Shown: piece by piece, positions 1-7,890 of the stretch
How positions within the stretch are numbered: the first letter of the stretch is position 1
Layout of the letters: each line of letters starts with the position of its first letter
NCBI GenBank assembly: GCA_001898385.1
Contig: MKTT01000117.1
Span: 1-61,163 of the forward strand
DNA from: Planctomycetales bacterium 71-10
Lineage (GTDB): Bacteria > Planctomycetota > Planctomycetia > Isosphaerales > Isosphaeraceae
Length of the DNA stretch: 61,163 nucleotides
Reading direction: 5' to 3'
Made by a program: the position numbers and the translations under genes
Notes under the pieces: model-generated
Told to the model about the DNA's origin: nothing
Databases searched by the model: none
What the model saw: the letters and a program-made list of their open reading frames with translations, nothing else

Positions 1-394
1 GGGGAGGTCGGATGCGGCTCCGCCGCTTCGGTTCGCAACCCAAGTGCCGAACACGATTACCTTCCGGGGCACCTTCTCCTACGAGGGGAGAAGGCGGGAT
101 CATGCTCCCCCTCGACGTCTTCGAAGGAGCACGACGACGTGCGAATCCGGGGCCGGGGCGACGCCCCCCCGCGCCGTCGCGACGGTCCCATTTCGAGACG
201 ACGCTCCTCACCTACCCCCGTCGGCTTCATCCGGAATGCCGATTTGGAAGCCTGGGATGATTGGGGTTAATGGGTGGCATGTTGTTGACTGCGTATTTCG
301 GGATACATATGCTGACTGATCGATCAAGTGGTCGGCCGCCGCGGCTCGGCGAGGCCGAGGCGCGGCCCGACGCGACACCCGGGAGGATCAACCG
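1..394. other. Left-edge non-coding stretch
   Basis: I see no convincing gene here; the short open frames overlap each other in several frames and have no ribosome binding site or family resemblance. The last part carries the leader of the FG-GAP gene, including its GGGAGGA ribosome binding site at about 381-387. Confidence 0.5.
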
Positions 395-1591
395 ATGACG
401 AATGCGCACTCCGATCGATGCGGGCGGCGGGCCGCGATCCGACTGGAGGCCCTGGAGGGCCGGTGGTTGTTGACCGGCGGCGTGATGCGATTCGGGCCCC
501 CCGCGCCGGTCGCGCTGGAGGGCTCGCCGAACTCGTCCGTCCTGGCCGACTTCAACGGCGACGGCAAGCTCGACCTGGCCTCGGCGCTCGGCGGGTCGGA
601 CGTGGGCGTCGCGCCGGGGAACGGCGACGGGACGTTCCAGGCGACGCGGTATTTCCGGGCCGACCCCGATCCCTTCTTCCCGACGACGTTGGCGGCGGTC
701 GTCGGCGACTTCAACAACGACGGCCGGCCCGACCTGGCCATATCCACGTTCTCGACCGACGCGGTCAGCGTCCTGCTGAATACGAGCGAGGGGGGCGGCC
801 TGAGCTTCGCCGAGCCGATCACCCACGGTGCCGGCGCGGAGCCCGTCTTCCTGGCGGTGGGCGACTTCAACCGCGACGGCCGGCTCGATGTCGCCACGGC
901 CAACATCGCGGCCGACGCCGAGTCCTCGGTCGGCATCCTCCTGGGCCGGGGGGACGGCCGGTTCGAGGACCTGCGGTTCGCCGCGGCGGGCGCCAACCCC
1001 AACTCGATCGCGGTGGGCGACTTCAACCGCGACGGCGTGCCGGACCTCGCCGTCTCCTACAGCGCCGACGCGGGGGCCTCGGCCGACAGGGTCGGCGTCC
1101 TGCTGGGGCGCGGCGACGGGACATTCCAGGCCGTGCGCTACTTCGCCGCGGGGACGACGCCGGCCTCGATCGCGGTGGGCGACTTCAACCGCGACGGCGT
1201 GCCGGACCTCGCCGCGGCCAACGTGAACAGCGACAACGTCAGCGTGCTGGTGGGCGACGGGGCGGGGGGCTTCACCCCGAGGGCGACGTACAGGGTGGGG
1301 TCGAAGCCCAACGCGATCGTCGCGGCCGACTTCACCGGCGACGGCCGCCTGGACCTGGCGGTCGCGAACTCCAAGGGGAACAGCGTCACGGTCCTGACCG
1401 GCCGGGGCAACGGCACGTTCCTGGGGGCGAACTCGCGCCGGAACGTCTTCCCCGCCGGCCCGGAGCCGTCCGGCTCGCTGGCGGTGGGCCGGATCGCCCG
1501 GCGGTTCCTGCCGGACCTCGTCGTCCCCAACGCCTCCAACCGGGCCTCGGTGCTGCTCAACCGCACCCGGCTCCCGATCCACTATCGTTAA
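395..1591 (+). CDS. FG-GAP/VCBS repeat exported protein
   Basis: A 398-residue protein built from FG-GAP/VCBS-type repeats, a family that folds into beta-propellers and is usually extracellular. Six units are clear, each with a calcium-loop core such as DFNGDGKLDLA, DFNNDGRPDLA or DFNRDGVPDLA; a seventh near the C-terminus (residues 360-370) has lost the Asp-rich loop. The N-terminus carries LEALEGRWLLT at about residues 16-26, a motif class found at the start of many planctomycete exported proteins. There is no long classical signal peptide. The ATG follows GGGAGGA by 7 bases. The 3' end overlaps by 4 bases the convergent membrane-protein gene. Role unknown; surface binding or adhesion is a family-level guess. 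Confidence 0.85.
   Translation: MTNAHSDRCGRRAAIRLEALEGRWLLTGGVMRFGPPAPVALEGSPNSSVLADFNGDGKLDLASALGGSDVGVAPGNGDGTFQATRYFRADPDPFFPTTLAAVVGDFNNDGRPDLAISTFSTDAVSVLLNTSEGGGLSFAEPITHGAGAEPVFLAVGDFNRDGRLDVATANIAADAESSVGILLGRGDGRFEDLRFAAAGANPNSIAVGDFNRDGVPDLAVSYSADAGASADRVGVLLGRGDGTFQAVRYFAAGTTPASIAVGDFNRDGVPDLAAANVNSDNVSVLVGDGAGGFTPRATYRVGSKPNAIVAADFTGDGRLDLAVANSKGNSVTVLTGRGNGTFLGANSRRNVFPAGPEPSGSLAVGRIARRFLPDLVVPNASNRASVLLNRTRLPIHYR
1003..1214 (+). repeat. 50-bp exact repeat inside FG-GAP gene
   Basis: Positions 1003-1052 and 1165-1214 are identical over 50 bases. Each encodes the core of one FG-GAP unit, so two neighbouring repeats were recently duplicated or homogenised. Confidence 0.9.
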
Positions 1592-1920
1592 TCGCGATCG
1601 CGATCGCGGCCGACGGGGCCTCGCCGGACGTCCGGACCCCGTCCGGCCTTGCCGTCGGGGGCGTTCGCCCGCGGTTCCCCTTTCGCCCGCAGCCTGTCGA
1701 GGTAGGGGAGCAGCCAGAGGATCATCCGGAGCCGCGCCAGCAGTTGCGTGAACGCGACCCCGCCCGCCAGGGCGAGCGCGCCCAGGGCGAGGAAGATCCA
1801 GGCGATCGCCCCCGGCCAGAAAGCGTACGCGCCCAGGCCGCAGGCCGATGTTAGGATGAACATCGCTCCGTAAATCAGCCGGACGGCCTGGAGGATGGAG
1901 GAGCCGGGCGCTCTCGGCAT
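1588..1920 (-). CDS. Small membrane protein (host copy beside attL)
   Basis: A 110-residue protein with two hydrophobic segments (about residues 10-30 and 34-55), then the signature QLLARLRMILWLLPYLDRL and a basic, disordered tail. I chose the ATG at 1920, with GGAG six bases upstream. An in-frame upstream extension would translate the attL tRNA remnant and is not credible. The protein is clearly homologous to the one at 38289-38582 inside the prophage (QLLSRIRMILWLLPFAERL). Function unknown. The gene ends by overlapping the FG-GAP gene and starts 113 bases outside attL. Confidence 0.7.
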   Translation of the reverse strand: MPRAPGSSILQAVRLIYGAMFILTSACGLGAYAFWPGAIAWIFLALGALALAGGVAFTQLLARLRMILWLLPYLDRLRAKGEPRANAPDGKAGRGPDVRRGPVGRDRDRD

Positions 1921-2033
1921 GGCCGACTCCGCGGATTCAGCGGCTGGAACTCGGCCGTCGGGGCGATCGCCCCGAATTGGGGACCTCGTTGAAACTTGAG
2001 GCCGCAAGAAGGAGGGAAAGGCTCCCCTCGAAG

Positions 2034-2075
2034 TACACCCGATAGGATTCGAACCTATAACCTTCGGTTCCGTAG
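2034..2075 (-). other. attL core: displaced 3' half of tRNA-Arg
   Basis: These 42 bases match 39351-39392 exactly. They equal the tRNA-Arg sequence from the anticodon loop to the discriminator base. The 5' half is absent, so this is not a functional tRNA. Confidence 0.95.
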
Positions 2076-2269
2076 GTGTTCCTCGACCACACTCGCTGGC
2101 GGCGTTGATCTTACGCAATACGGTGTGGCGTGCGATAAGCGTTTCGTCGCCGCCGGGCCTCGCGGGCGTTGCATTTTCGCTCAGGCCCGACTTGGACTTG
2201 CGGGGCGAGGTACGTTCCCGGCGGCAGTCGCAGTCGACGCGACTCTCCCCGACACCGGAGGAATCACGG

Positions 2270-3217
2270 ATGATCCTTCCTGCATACGACCCGGCCGCGC
2301 CGTACTCGGTCTTTCAGAACGCCGTCATGGACCGCTACAAGCCGGGCGTCCGGCGGCCGACGACCGTCTCCAAGATGAAGAGGGTCCTCGGCGAGTTCGC
2401 CGAGCTCTGCCCGACGCTCGGGGACATCAACTACACGGCGATCCCGCCGTGGATCGAGGCGCACCGCGGGCGCCTCATCGTCACCAACCTGAGCTACCTC
2501 GGCTCGTTCCGGGCGGCCTGCAACGTGGCCCGGAAGCTGGTCCCCGACTCGCCATTCGCCGAGTGGGGCCCGAAGCGGTGGTTCTCGGAGGCCGACCTGG
2601 CCCACGACCCCGAGCGGACCTTCCACGGCTCCGAGGACGTGGCGAAGGTCCTCGCCCTGGCCGACGCCAGGGCCCGGCGGGGCGGATGGCCGGCCAAGCG
2701 GCTCCGGGCCCTGGTCTACACGCTGGTCTACCTGGGGGCCCGGCGCAACGAGGTCCTCGGCCTGCGCGTCGAGGACGTGGACCTGGCCGACGGCCTGATC
2801 CACATCCGGCCCAACGCCCGCCGCAGGCTCAAGACCCGCTCGTCGAAGGCCCTCCTGCCGATCCCCAAGCGGCTCAAGTTCGTGCTGGCCGCGTGGGCGC
2901 CCCTGGCCGACTCCGAGTGGCTCTTCCCCGGGGCCAGGAAGGTCGGGCCCTGGCTCCACGGCGCGAACGGGTACAAGCCCTCGGACCAGATCCGGGAGCT
3001 GGGCGAAGACGCCGGCGTCCCCAACTTCACGGCGCTATCGGCCAGGCACACCTTCGCCACGTTGGCCGAGGGCTGGGGCTGGGGCGAGGCGATGATCCAG
3101 CGGTTCTTGCGGCACACGACGCCCATCACCCAGAAGCACTACCGCCACGTCCACATCCCGCAGATGGCCGCCGCGGCCGACCGCATCTCCTTCGCCCGCC
3201 CTCGCGCCTCGGCCTGA
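2270..3217 (+). CDS. int: Phage tyrosine integrase (next to attL)
   Basis: A 315-residue site-specific tyrosine recombinase that should insert and excise the prophage at tRNA-Arg. Catalytic residues visible are R158 (in GARRNEVLGL), K193, R259 (in SARHTF), H282 and the nucleophile Y291. The box II histidine is replaced by Leu256, a tolerated variation in some integrases. The N-terminal 130 residues form a SAM-like core-binding domain. I chose ATG 2270 because GGAGG lies at 2257-2261; an in-frame ATG at 2105 would add 55 low-complexity residues. The gene sits 194 bases inside attL and is followed by a perfect hairpin. Confidence 0.93.
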   Translation: MILPAYDPAAPYSVFQNAVMDRYKPGVRRPTTVSKMKRVLGEFAELCPTLGDINYTAIPPWIEAHRGRLIVTNLSYLGSFRAACNVARKLVPDSPFAEWGPKRWFSEADLAHDPERTFHGSEDVAKVLALADARARRGGWPAKRLRALVYTLVYLGARRNEVLGLRVEDVDLADGLIHIRPNARRRLKTRSSKALLPIPKRLKFVLAAWAPLADSEWLFPGARKVGPWLHGANGYKPSDQIRELGEDAGVPNFTALSARHTFATLAEGWGWGEAMIQRFLRHTTPITQKHYRHVHIPQMAAAADRISFARPRASA

Positions 3218-3225
3218 ACGAGGAC

Positions 3226-3258
3226 GGCCGGCCGGGATCTCAGGAATCCCGGCCGGCC
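3226..3258 (+). terminator. Perfect 13-bp hairpin after integrase
   Basis: GGCCGGCCGGGAT at 3226-3238 pairs with its exact complement at 3246-3258 around a 7-base loop, starting 9 bases after the integrase stop. No T-run follows, so it may act as a terminator with Rho or as a 3' stabiliser. Confidence 0.6.
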
Positions 3259-3487
3259 GGAGGAAGTCGCGGGCCGCTCCGAGCGGCCGGCGCGGACGAT
3301 CTACCCCCGTCCGGGTCGCCCGTCAATCCCGACGGCGACTCCGGGCCCTGGGAGCCCTACCAGCTCTCGCTCTTCGAGTGGCTGCTCTTCGTGGGCTGCC
3401 TGACGTGCTGGACGTGCCTGGCCTGCCTTGCATGGAAGGGCGGCTGGGGGTCGATCATTCTGCGCGCCTGCCGAGGGGAGGTCTGAC

Positions 3488-4834
3488 ATGGGCATCGAGC
3501 TGATGATCGTCTGCGATTCCTGTCGGGCCGACATCCGGCTGGGGAATTACTTCGACGGGGATTGGGATGCGGCCTGGGACGCCAGGGCCGTCATGGAGCA
3601 ATCCGGGTGGACGTCGCAGGTCGTCTCCGGGCGGAGGGTCGTCGCATGCCGGGCGTGCGGCCTGCGAAGCGAGCGGTCCGCCTCTCGCGCCGGCTTCACG
3701 CTCGTCGAGCTGCTGGTCGTGATGGTGATCGTGACCATCATCGCGGCCGCGTCGCTCCCCGTCGTCCTGGGCTGGTCCCGGACGCGGGCGGTCCATGCCG
3801 CCGCGGAGGGCCTCCAGGCGGCGATCGTGGGGGCCCGGGAGGCGGCGGCGAGGGATCGCTCGCCCAAGGGGCTGCGGATCGTCCCCGACGCATCCTGGGC
3901 CCTCTCGCGGGGGCCGGACGGGCGGATCGACCCGGCGAAGGCCCTAGCCGCCGGCCGGGCCGTCCCGATGGAGGCCGGCCCGGGCTACTCGGAGGGCCTC
4001 GCGACCATCGACGTCGGGCCGCTCCCCGGCGGCTTCGCGAAGCCGGCCGCCGTCCTCATGCTCGAACAGTCCCGCGTGGACCGCGACGGCCTCCTGGTCG
4101 CCGGCACGTCCTGGGCCTGGAACGTCCGCGTCGGCGACCGGATCCGGATCGGGGGGAGCCAGGCCGACTACTGGGTGGTCGGGCCCGAGGTCGTCGGGCC
4201 GGCCGGCGGCAACGTCGAGCGATGCGTCAATTACGGGCCGGCGGGGCCGGACCTCGACCGCGGCGACGGCCGGGGCCCGAGGGAATACCTCTGGCTCGTC
4301 AACGGCCGGGACGACGACGGCGACGGCCGGGCCGACCCGGGCTTCAACGGGATCGACGAGGACGGGGACGGCGCCATCGACTCGCCGGCGGAGTGGGCCG
4401 AGGTCGAGGAGTGGGCGCCCGCCCATCGGGCCGGCCTGACGGCGGAGCCCTACATCCTCTTCCGCCGGCCGGTCCCCTCGGCCGGGCCGTCGGTCGAGCT
4501 GGGGGCGGCCGTGGTCGACCTGACGGGGTGGGGCCTCGACTCGCCGCCCAGGTCGAGGGCGATGGTCGACCCGTGGACCGGGGCCGTCGAGCTGATCGTC
4601 GAGCCCGACGGCCGGGTCCGGCCGGCGATCGTCGCCAGCTCCCCGGCGGCGCTGGGGCTCCGGGGCGACTGGATCCACCTCTGGATCGCCGACCGCTCCG
4701 ACGTGCAGGATTCGCCCCGCCTGGACGGCGCGGCCCGGCTCCTCTCGATCCAGGGGCGGACCGGCCGCGTGGTCGTGACGGAGATCGACCCCGACGACCC
4801 GGCCGGGGCCTTCGCCGAGGCGGAGGGGAGGTAG
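3488..4834 (+). CDS. Zinc ribbon fused to type IV prepilin-like protein (cargo gene)
   Basis: A 448-residue protein. Residues 9-57 hold two CxxC pairs (C9/C12 and C54/C57), a zinc-ribbon-like arrangement. Residues 67-92 are a textbook prepilin site, AGFTLVELLVVMVIV, with cleavage expected after G69, F70 as new N-terminus and E74 as the +5 glutamate, then a membrane helix. The rest is a secreted-type domain with two DxDGDG calcium-loop motifs at about residues 273-298. Start ATG 3488 follows GGGGAGG. Prepilins normally have only a short leader, so a 69-residue zinc-ribbon leader is odd. It lies between integrase and late genes, with its own terminator, as phage cargo genes often do. A role in altering host pili is inference. 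Confidence 0.8.
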   Translation: MGIELMIVCDSCRADIRLGNYFDGDWDAAWDARAVMEQSGWTSQVVSGRRVVACRACGLRSERSASRAGFTLVELLVVMVIVTIIAAASLPVVLGWSRTRAVHAAAEGLQAAIVGAREAAARDRSPKGLRIVPDASWALSRGPDGRIDPAKALAAGRAVPMEAGPGYSEGLATIDVGPLPGGFAKPAAVLMLEQSRVDRDGLLVAGTSWAWNVRVGDRIRIGGSQADYWVVGPEVVGPAGGNVERCVNYGPAGPDLDRGDGRGPREYLWLVNGRDDDGDGRADPGFNGIDEDGDGAIDSPAEWAEVEEWAPAHRAGLTAEPYILFRRPVPSAGPSVELGAAVVDLTGWGLDSPPRSRAMVDPWTGAVELIVEPDGRVRPAIVASSPAALGLRGDWIHLWIADRSDVQDSPRLDGAARLLSIQGRTGRVVVTEIDPDDPAGAFAEAEGR

Positions 4835-4863
4835 CCCCGGGCGTCGAGACTTCGAAATGACGA

Positions 4864-4901
4864 GAGGCCGCCGCCACTTCGCGAGAAGTGGCGGCGGCCT
4901 C
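4864..4901. terminator. 17-bp perfect hairpin with GCGA tetraloop
   Basis: Bases 4864-4880 pair perfectly with 4885-4901 around a GNRA-type GCGA loop. It lies between the convergent prepilin-like gene and the last late gene, and could end transcription from both sides. From here to 5053 I see no gene. Confidence 0.75.
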
Positions 4902-5053
4902 GTCCATGCGCCGGCGGCCCCTGACGGCGATCGGGGCCCTCAAGCTCTCGGGATCGGCCCCGCCGAGGGCGGGCCTCCCTCCCATCCGGGGGGAGGCTCG
5001 TGGCCCCGAGAGTCACCGGCGATGCGCGGATTATGCCGCGAGCCGCGCGCGGG

Positions 5054-5416
5054 TCAATAGGGCTTGCTGCTCCAGCCGCGGGTCAGGTTGTAGACCTGGT
5101 TCCCGGGCATCGCGTCGACGTCCGAGAGGATGGAGCGATCGGAGGCGATCGCGAAGACGTCGGCGATGGTCGCCGGGTCGTCGGCGACGTCGACGGGCGT
5201 GGCGAGGTACTGGCGGGCCGGCCGATCGGCGTCGCGAGGGAGCGACGCGAGGTGTCGGGCCGGATCCCAGGCGTTGTCCCAGCCGCCCCGCTCGTGGTCC
5301 CACCACTGGGAATCGCCGAGCGAGCCGTCCGGCCGGCAGGACCGCCGGCGGAACGCCGCGCCGAGCTGGGGTTCGCTGACGTAGGGTATCAATCGGGGGG
5401 CGTAGGCGATGCTCAT
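5054..5416 (-). CDS. Late-operon terminal protein, unknown
   Basis: A 120-residue soluble protein with no family I recognise, last gene of the leftward structural operon. ATG 5416 is preceded by GAGGAG and overlaps the stop of the preceding gene as ATGA, so it is translationally coupled. The middle is rich in Trp, Asp and Arg (WWDHERGGWDNAWDPARH at about residues 38-55). Position at the end of the tail genes suggests a virion or tail-tip accessory, which is inference. Confidence 0.7.
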   Translation of the reverse strand: MSIAYAPRLIPYVSEPQLGAAFRRRSCRPDGSLGDSQWWDHERGGWDNAWDPARHLASLPRDADRPARQYLATPVDVADDPATIADVFAIASDRSILSDVDAMPGNQVYNLTRGWSSKPY

Positions 5417-5796
5417 GATGTCTCCTCGGAAGTAGGGTCCCACCGCCCGCGCGGGCACGTCGCAGTCCCCAGCCAGGGCTTGGCGGCCCCGAAGCACCCG
5501 CAGACTCGACAGCGCCGGGCCTGCGCGTCGAACTCCGGGCAGCCGGTGCAGATCGCCCGCCGTCGCGCCCGCTCGGCCGAGGGGGTGATCGGGCAGCCGG
5601 CCCGGAACCAGCTCGCCAGAGAGCCGGCCAGGCCGCGGGCCTGCGTCGCGATCGACGGGTAGGCCGCGGCCGGCCCGGCGATGCGGCGGACCAGGACGCG
5701 ATAGGCATCCCGCTGGGCGACGTCGGGGTTGGCGTCGCTGGCGAGCCAGGCCAGGCGGGCGTTGCGCGCCAGGGCTGATGCGACGTCGTCGGTCAT
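5413..5796 (-). CDS. Cys-cluster phage protein, unknown
   Basis: A 127-residue protein whose C-terminal half carries CTGC followed by CRVCGC and two further cysteines, a zinc- or metal-binding pattern. The N-terminal half is helical and Ala/Arg rich. It is coupled on both sides by ATGA overlaps (5413-5416 and 5793-5796). I do not recognise the family. Cys-rich small proteins recur at the end of phage tail operons as baseplate or hub accessories, but there is no direct evidence here. Confidence 0.7.
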   Translation of the reverse strand: MTDDVASALARNARLAWLASDANPDVAQRDAYRVLVRRIAGPAAAYPSIATQARGLAGSLASWFRAGCPITPSAERARRRAICTGCPEFDAQARRCRVCGCFGAAKPWLGTATCPRGRWDPTSEETS

Positions 5797-6533
5797 TCGG
5801 TCAACGTCGCATAGAGGTCGGAGCCGCAGCTCGTCGCGTAGCCCAGGTTGGGGCTGACGACGGGCGTGAATCGATAGACGACGCTGAACGCCGGGGGGCA
5901 CGAAATGGACACGGGGTTGAACGGCAGGGTGCTGTAGGGAGTCGGCCCCTCCGTGGGCGGACAGCCGTTGGAAGACCCTTTGAAGGTCCAGGTGAGCGCC
6001 AGGGGGCCGAACAGGAGGCGGACGGGGGCGAGGTCGTCGCCGGGGGCGCACCCCGCGATTTCGAGGCCACAGCCGGGGTAATGCCACGGGGTCCAGTCCG
6101 CCTGCCAACCGGTGCCGATATAAGTCGCCGTGACGGCCCCGATCAGGTCCACCGTGGCGTGGAGCGTCGTGGGGACCGGGAGCCAGCAATTGGGGCCGCC
6201 GAAGCAGGCGTAGCCGGACGCCGGGGCGAGGGTCACCGTCGCGACGGCGTCGCTGAAGCTGAAGAGGTTGCCGAAGACGATGGCCCCAGTGCCGGCGAGG
6301 CGGGCGTGAGGCGACGGCACCCATGCGTAGCGGTTGCCCGAAAACGACGGGAACCTGTACTCCCCGGCCGCGTCCGTGACGCCGGCCTGGACGAGCACCG
6401 ACCGCGTGGAGTTGGTGTAGATCTCGACGACCGTCCCCGCGGGCGGGATCCCGGTGCAGGAGCGCACCCGGATCGTCTGGGTCGGGCCGGCGGTCGGGCA
6501 GCCGCAATTCGCACAACCGGGGTCGAATAGCAT
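5793..6533 (-). CDS. Cys-rich putative tail-tip/virion protein
   Basis: A 246-residue beta-rich protein with an N-terminal CxxCxC cluster (CANCGCP at about residues 7-13) and many further Gly, Pro and Cys residues. The segment from about residue 28, with PAGTVVEIYTN and a DAAGEYRFP motif, resembles a carboxypeptidase-regulatory/Cna-B-type beta-sandwich, often used on surface or adhesin proteins. Start ATG 6533 overlaps the stop of the preceding gene. Downstream of the tape measure this position is usual for distal tail or receptor-binding parts. The exact role is inferred. Confidence 0.72.
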   Translation of the reverse strand: MLFDPGCANCGCPTAGPTQTIRVRSCTGIPPAGTVVEIYTNSTRSVLVQAGVTDAAGEYRFPSFSGNRYAWVPSPHARLAGTGAIVFGNLFSFSDAVATVTLAPASGYACFGGPNCWLPVPTTLHATVDLIGAVTATYIGTGWQADWTPWHYPGCGLEIAGCAPGDDLAPVRLLFGPLALTWTFKGSSNGCPPTEGPTPYSTLPFNPVSISCPPAFSVVYRFTPVVSPNLGYATSCGSDLYATLTE

Positions 6534-6898
6534 CAGGAGCAACTCCCCGAGACCAGCCACCACTGGCCGGCGATCCACGCGACGCGGACCATGCGGCCGA
6601 CGGGCAGGGACGCCGGCATGGTGAAGTCGTTGTAGACCTGGACCTCCTCGCCGTCGCCCCACGCCCCGGCCGCGTCGCGGACCTTGAGCCGGACCTTGCC
6701 CGTCGAGCTGGGGGACGCCTCGGTCCCGGTCGGGATGGCCGTCGTCACGCGGGCCCGCTGGACGCCGGGGTTGTAGACGGCGGCGGGGACCCGACCGCGC
6801 TGGTTGCGGATGGCGGAGGCCTCGACGGCCTGCGTGGCCCGGGCCATGCGGACGGCCGTGCGCTCGCCGATCAGGACGCCGCGCTCTTTCGTGGGCAT
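6533..6898 (-). CDS. Small tail-region protein
   Basis: A 121-residue protein with predicted beta strands and a WLVSG end near the C-terminus. The central part (about residues 46-95) reads like a small SH3/OB-type barrel: alternating hydrophobics, then TGKVRLKVRD and GDGEEVQVYND. ATG 6898 overlaps the upstream stop. I do not recognise the family; neighbours make it a candidate tail-tip or baseplate-wedge component. Confidence 0.72.
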   Translation of the reverse strand: MPTKERGVLIGERTAVRMARATQAVEASAIRNQRGRVPAAVYNPGVQRARVTTAIPTGTEASPSSTGKVRLKVRDAAGAWGDGEEVQVYNDFTMPASLPVGRMVRVAWIAGQWWLVSGSCS

Positions 6899-7887
6899 CA
6901 GGGGGTCTCCGGGGTGCCGGCGCTGAAGAGGTCGGCCGGGAAGTCGAGGACGGAGAAATCGGCCGGCGGGTAGAGGTTGAACGTGAGGTAGTGGGGGTCG
7001 TCGGTCGGCGAGGCGACGGTGCCGTCGGACTTCAGGGGGACCGGCGTGGAGACGGGCTTGTTGTCGACCTGGATGTCCTTCCAGGCGCCCGAGACCTTCT
7101 GACGCATCCCGCAGTCGAGGACCTGGACGGCCCAGCCGGGGTAGACCGTCACGTCGTCGCCGCCGTCGTCCGCGATGAGGGGGCGTTTGAAGGCGAACTC
7201 GTATTCGACCTCCCAGCCGTAGCCGTTCACGTCCTCCAGCCAGACCTGGCGGGGCTTGATGGACTTGCAGAGGACGGAGCCGGCCGGCCATCCCATCCAC
7301 TCGGCGTCGTTGACGTGGGATTCGAGGTCCTCGACGCGGTCCAGGAGGAAGTACCGCTCCATGCGCGACACCTCGATCACGAGGCAAGGCTTGGAGATCG
7401 CCAGGGGCGGGTCGAAGGGGTCGCCGGCGGAGTTGAGGATGGGCTCGCCGTCTCGATCGTGGGTGACGGCCACCTCCTCGGACTCGGAGTGGGCGGAGAC
7501 CGTCGGCCGGGCCGCGAAGGGGTCGCGGGACCCGTCCTCGTCGATCGGCCCGCGATCGTCCTTCGACGGGTCCCGGGGCGCGAACGCAAGGGTGACCTTC
7601 CACACCGCGCCGTCCTGGCCGAGGCCGACCTCGTCGGCCTCGACGGATTGCAGGAACGACCGGGGGTCGGACTCCTTCGCGGCCTCGACGAACGGCCAGC
7701 GGTAGGTGTTGGCCTCCCAGAGGTGCAGCGCGTCGATGACGGCCTTGGGGCCGACGTCGAGGTCGTCGGTCTGGACCTGGAGCTCGATCGAGTAGGTCCG
7801 GCCGCCGTCGAGCGACCAGCCCCCCTTGGACTTCACGTCGACGATCTCGACGATGCCCTCGGGGAGGTCTTCGGGGTCGATGGGCAT
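6898..7887 (-). CDS. Putative distal tail protein
   Basis: A 329-residue acidic, beta-rich protein directly downstream of the tape measure gene and separated from it by only 3 bases. In siphoviruses this slot is normally held by the distal tail protein that caps the tube and anchors the tip. The N-terminus opens with a strand-rich acidic stretch and no signal peptide or membrane segment, consistent with a virion protein. Sequence alone does not show family motifs I can name, so the assignment rests on synteny. Confidence 0.72.
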   Translation of the reverse strand: MPIDPEDLPEGIVEIVDVKSKGGWSLDGGRTYSIELQVQTDDLDVGPKAVIDALHLWEANTYRWPFVEAAKESDPRSFLQSVEADEVGLGQDGAVWKVTLAFAPRDPSKDDRGPIDEDGSRDPFAARPTVSAHSESEEVAVTHDRDGEPILNSAGDPFDPPLAISKPCLVIEVSRMERYFLLDRVEDLESHVNDAEWMGWPAGSVLCKSIKPRQVWLEDVNGYGWEVEYEFAFKRPLIADDGGDDVTVYPGWAVQVLDCGMRQKVSGAWKDIQVDNKPVSTPVPLKSDGTVASPTDDPHYLTFNLYPPADFSVLDFPADLFSAGTPETP

Positions 7888-7890
7888 GGG

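Noticed and set aside
1588..1612. Clustered GCGATCGC octamers
   Set aside because: Only one short run; not enough to claim a genome-wide signature.
1921..2118. N-terminal extension of the host membrane gene
   Set aside because: It translates the attL tRNA remnant; the ATG at 1920 has a ribosome site and matches the homologue.
3301..3486. A hydrophobic frame ending at 3486 (FEWLLFVGCLTCWTCLACLAW)
   Set aside because: It could be a small membrane protein just before the prepilin-like gene, but no start codon with a ribosome site is available, so I did not annotate it.
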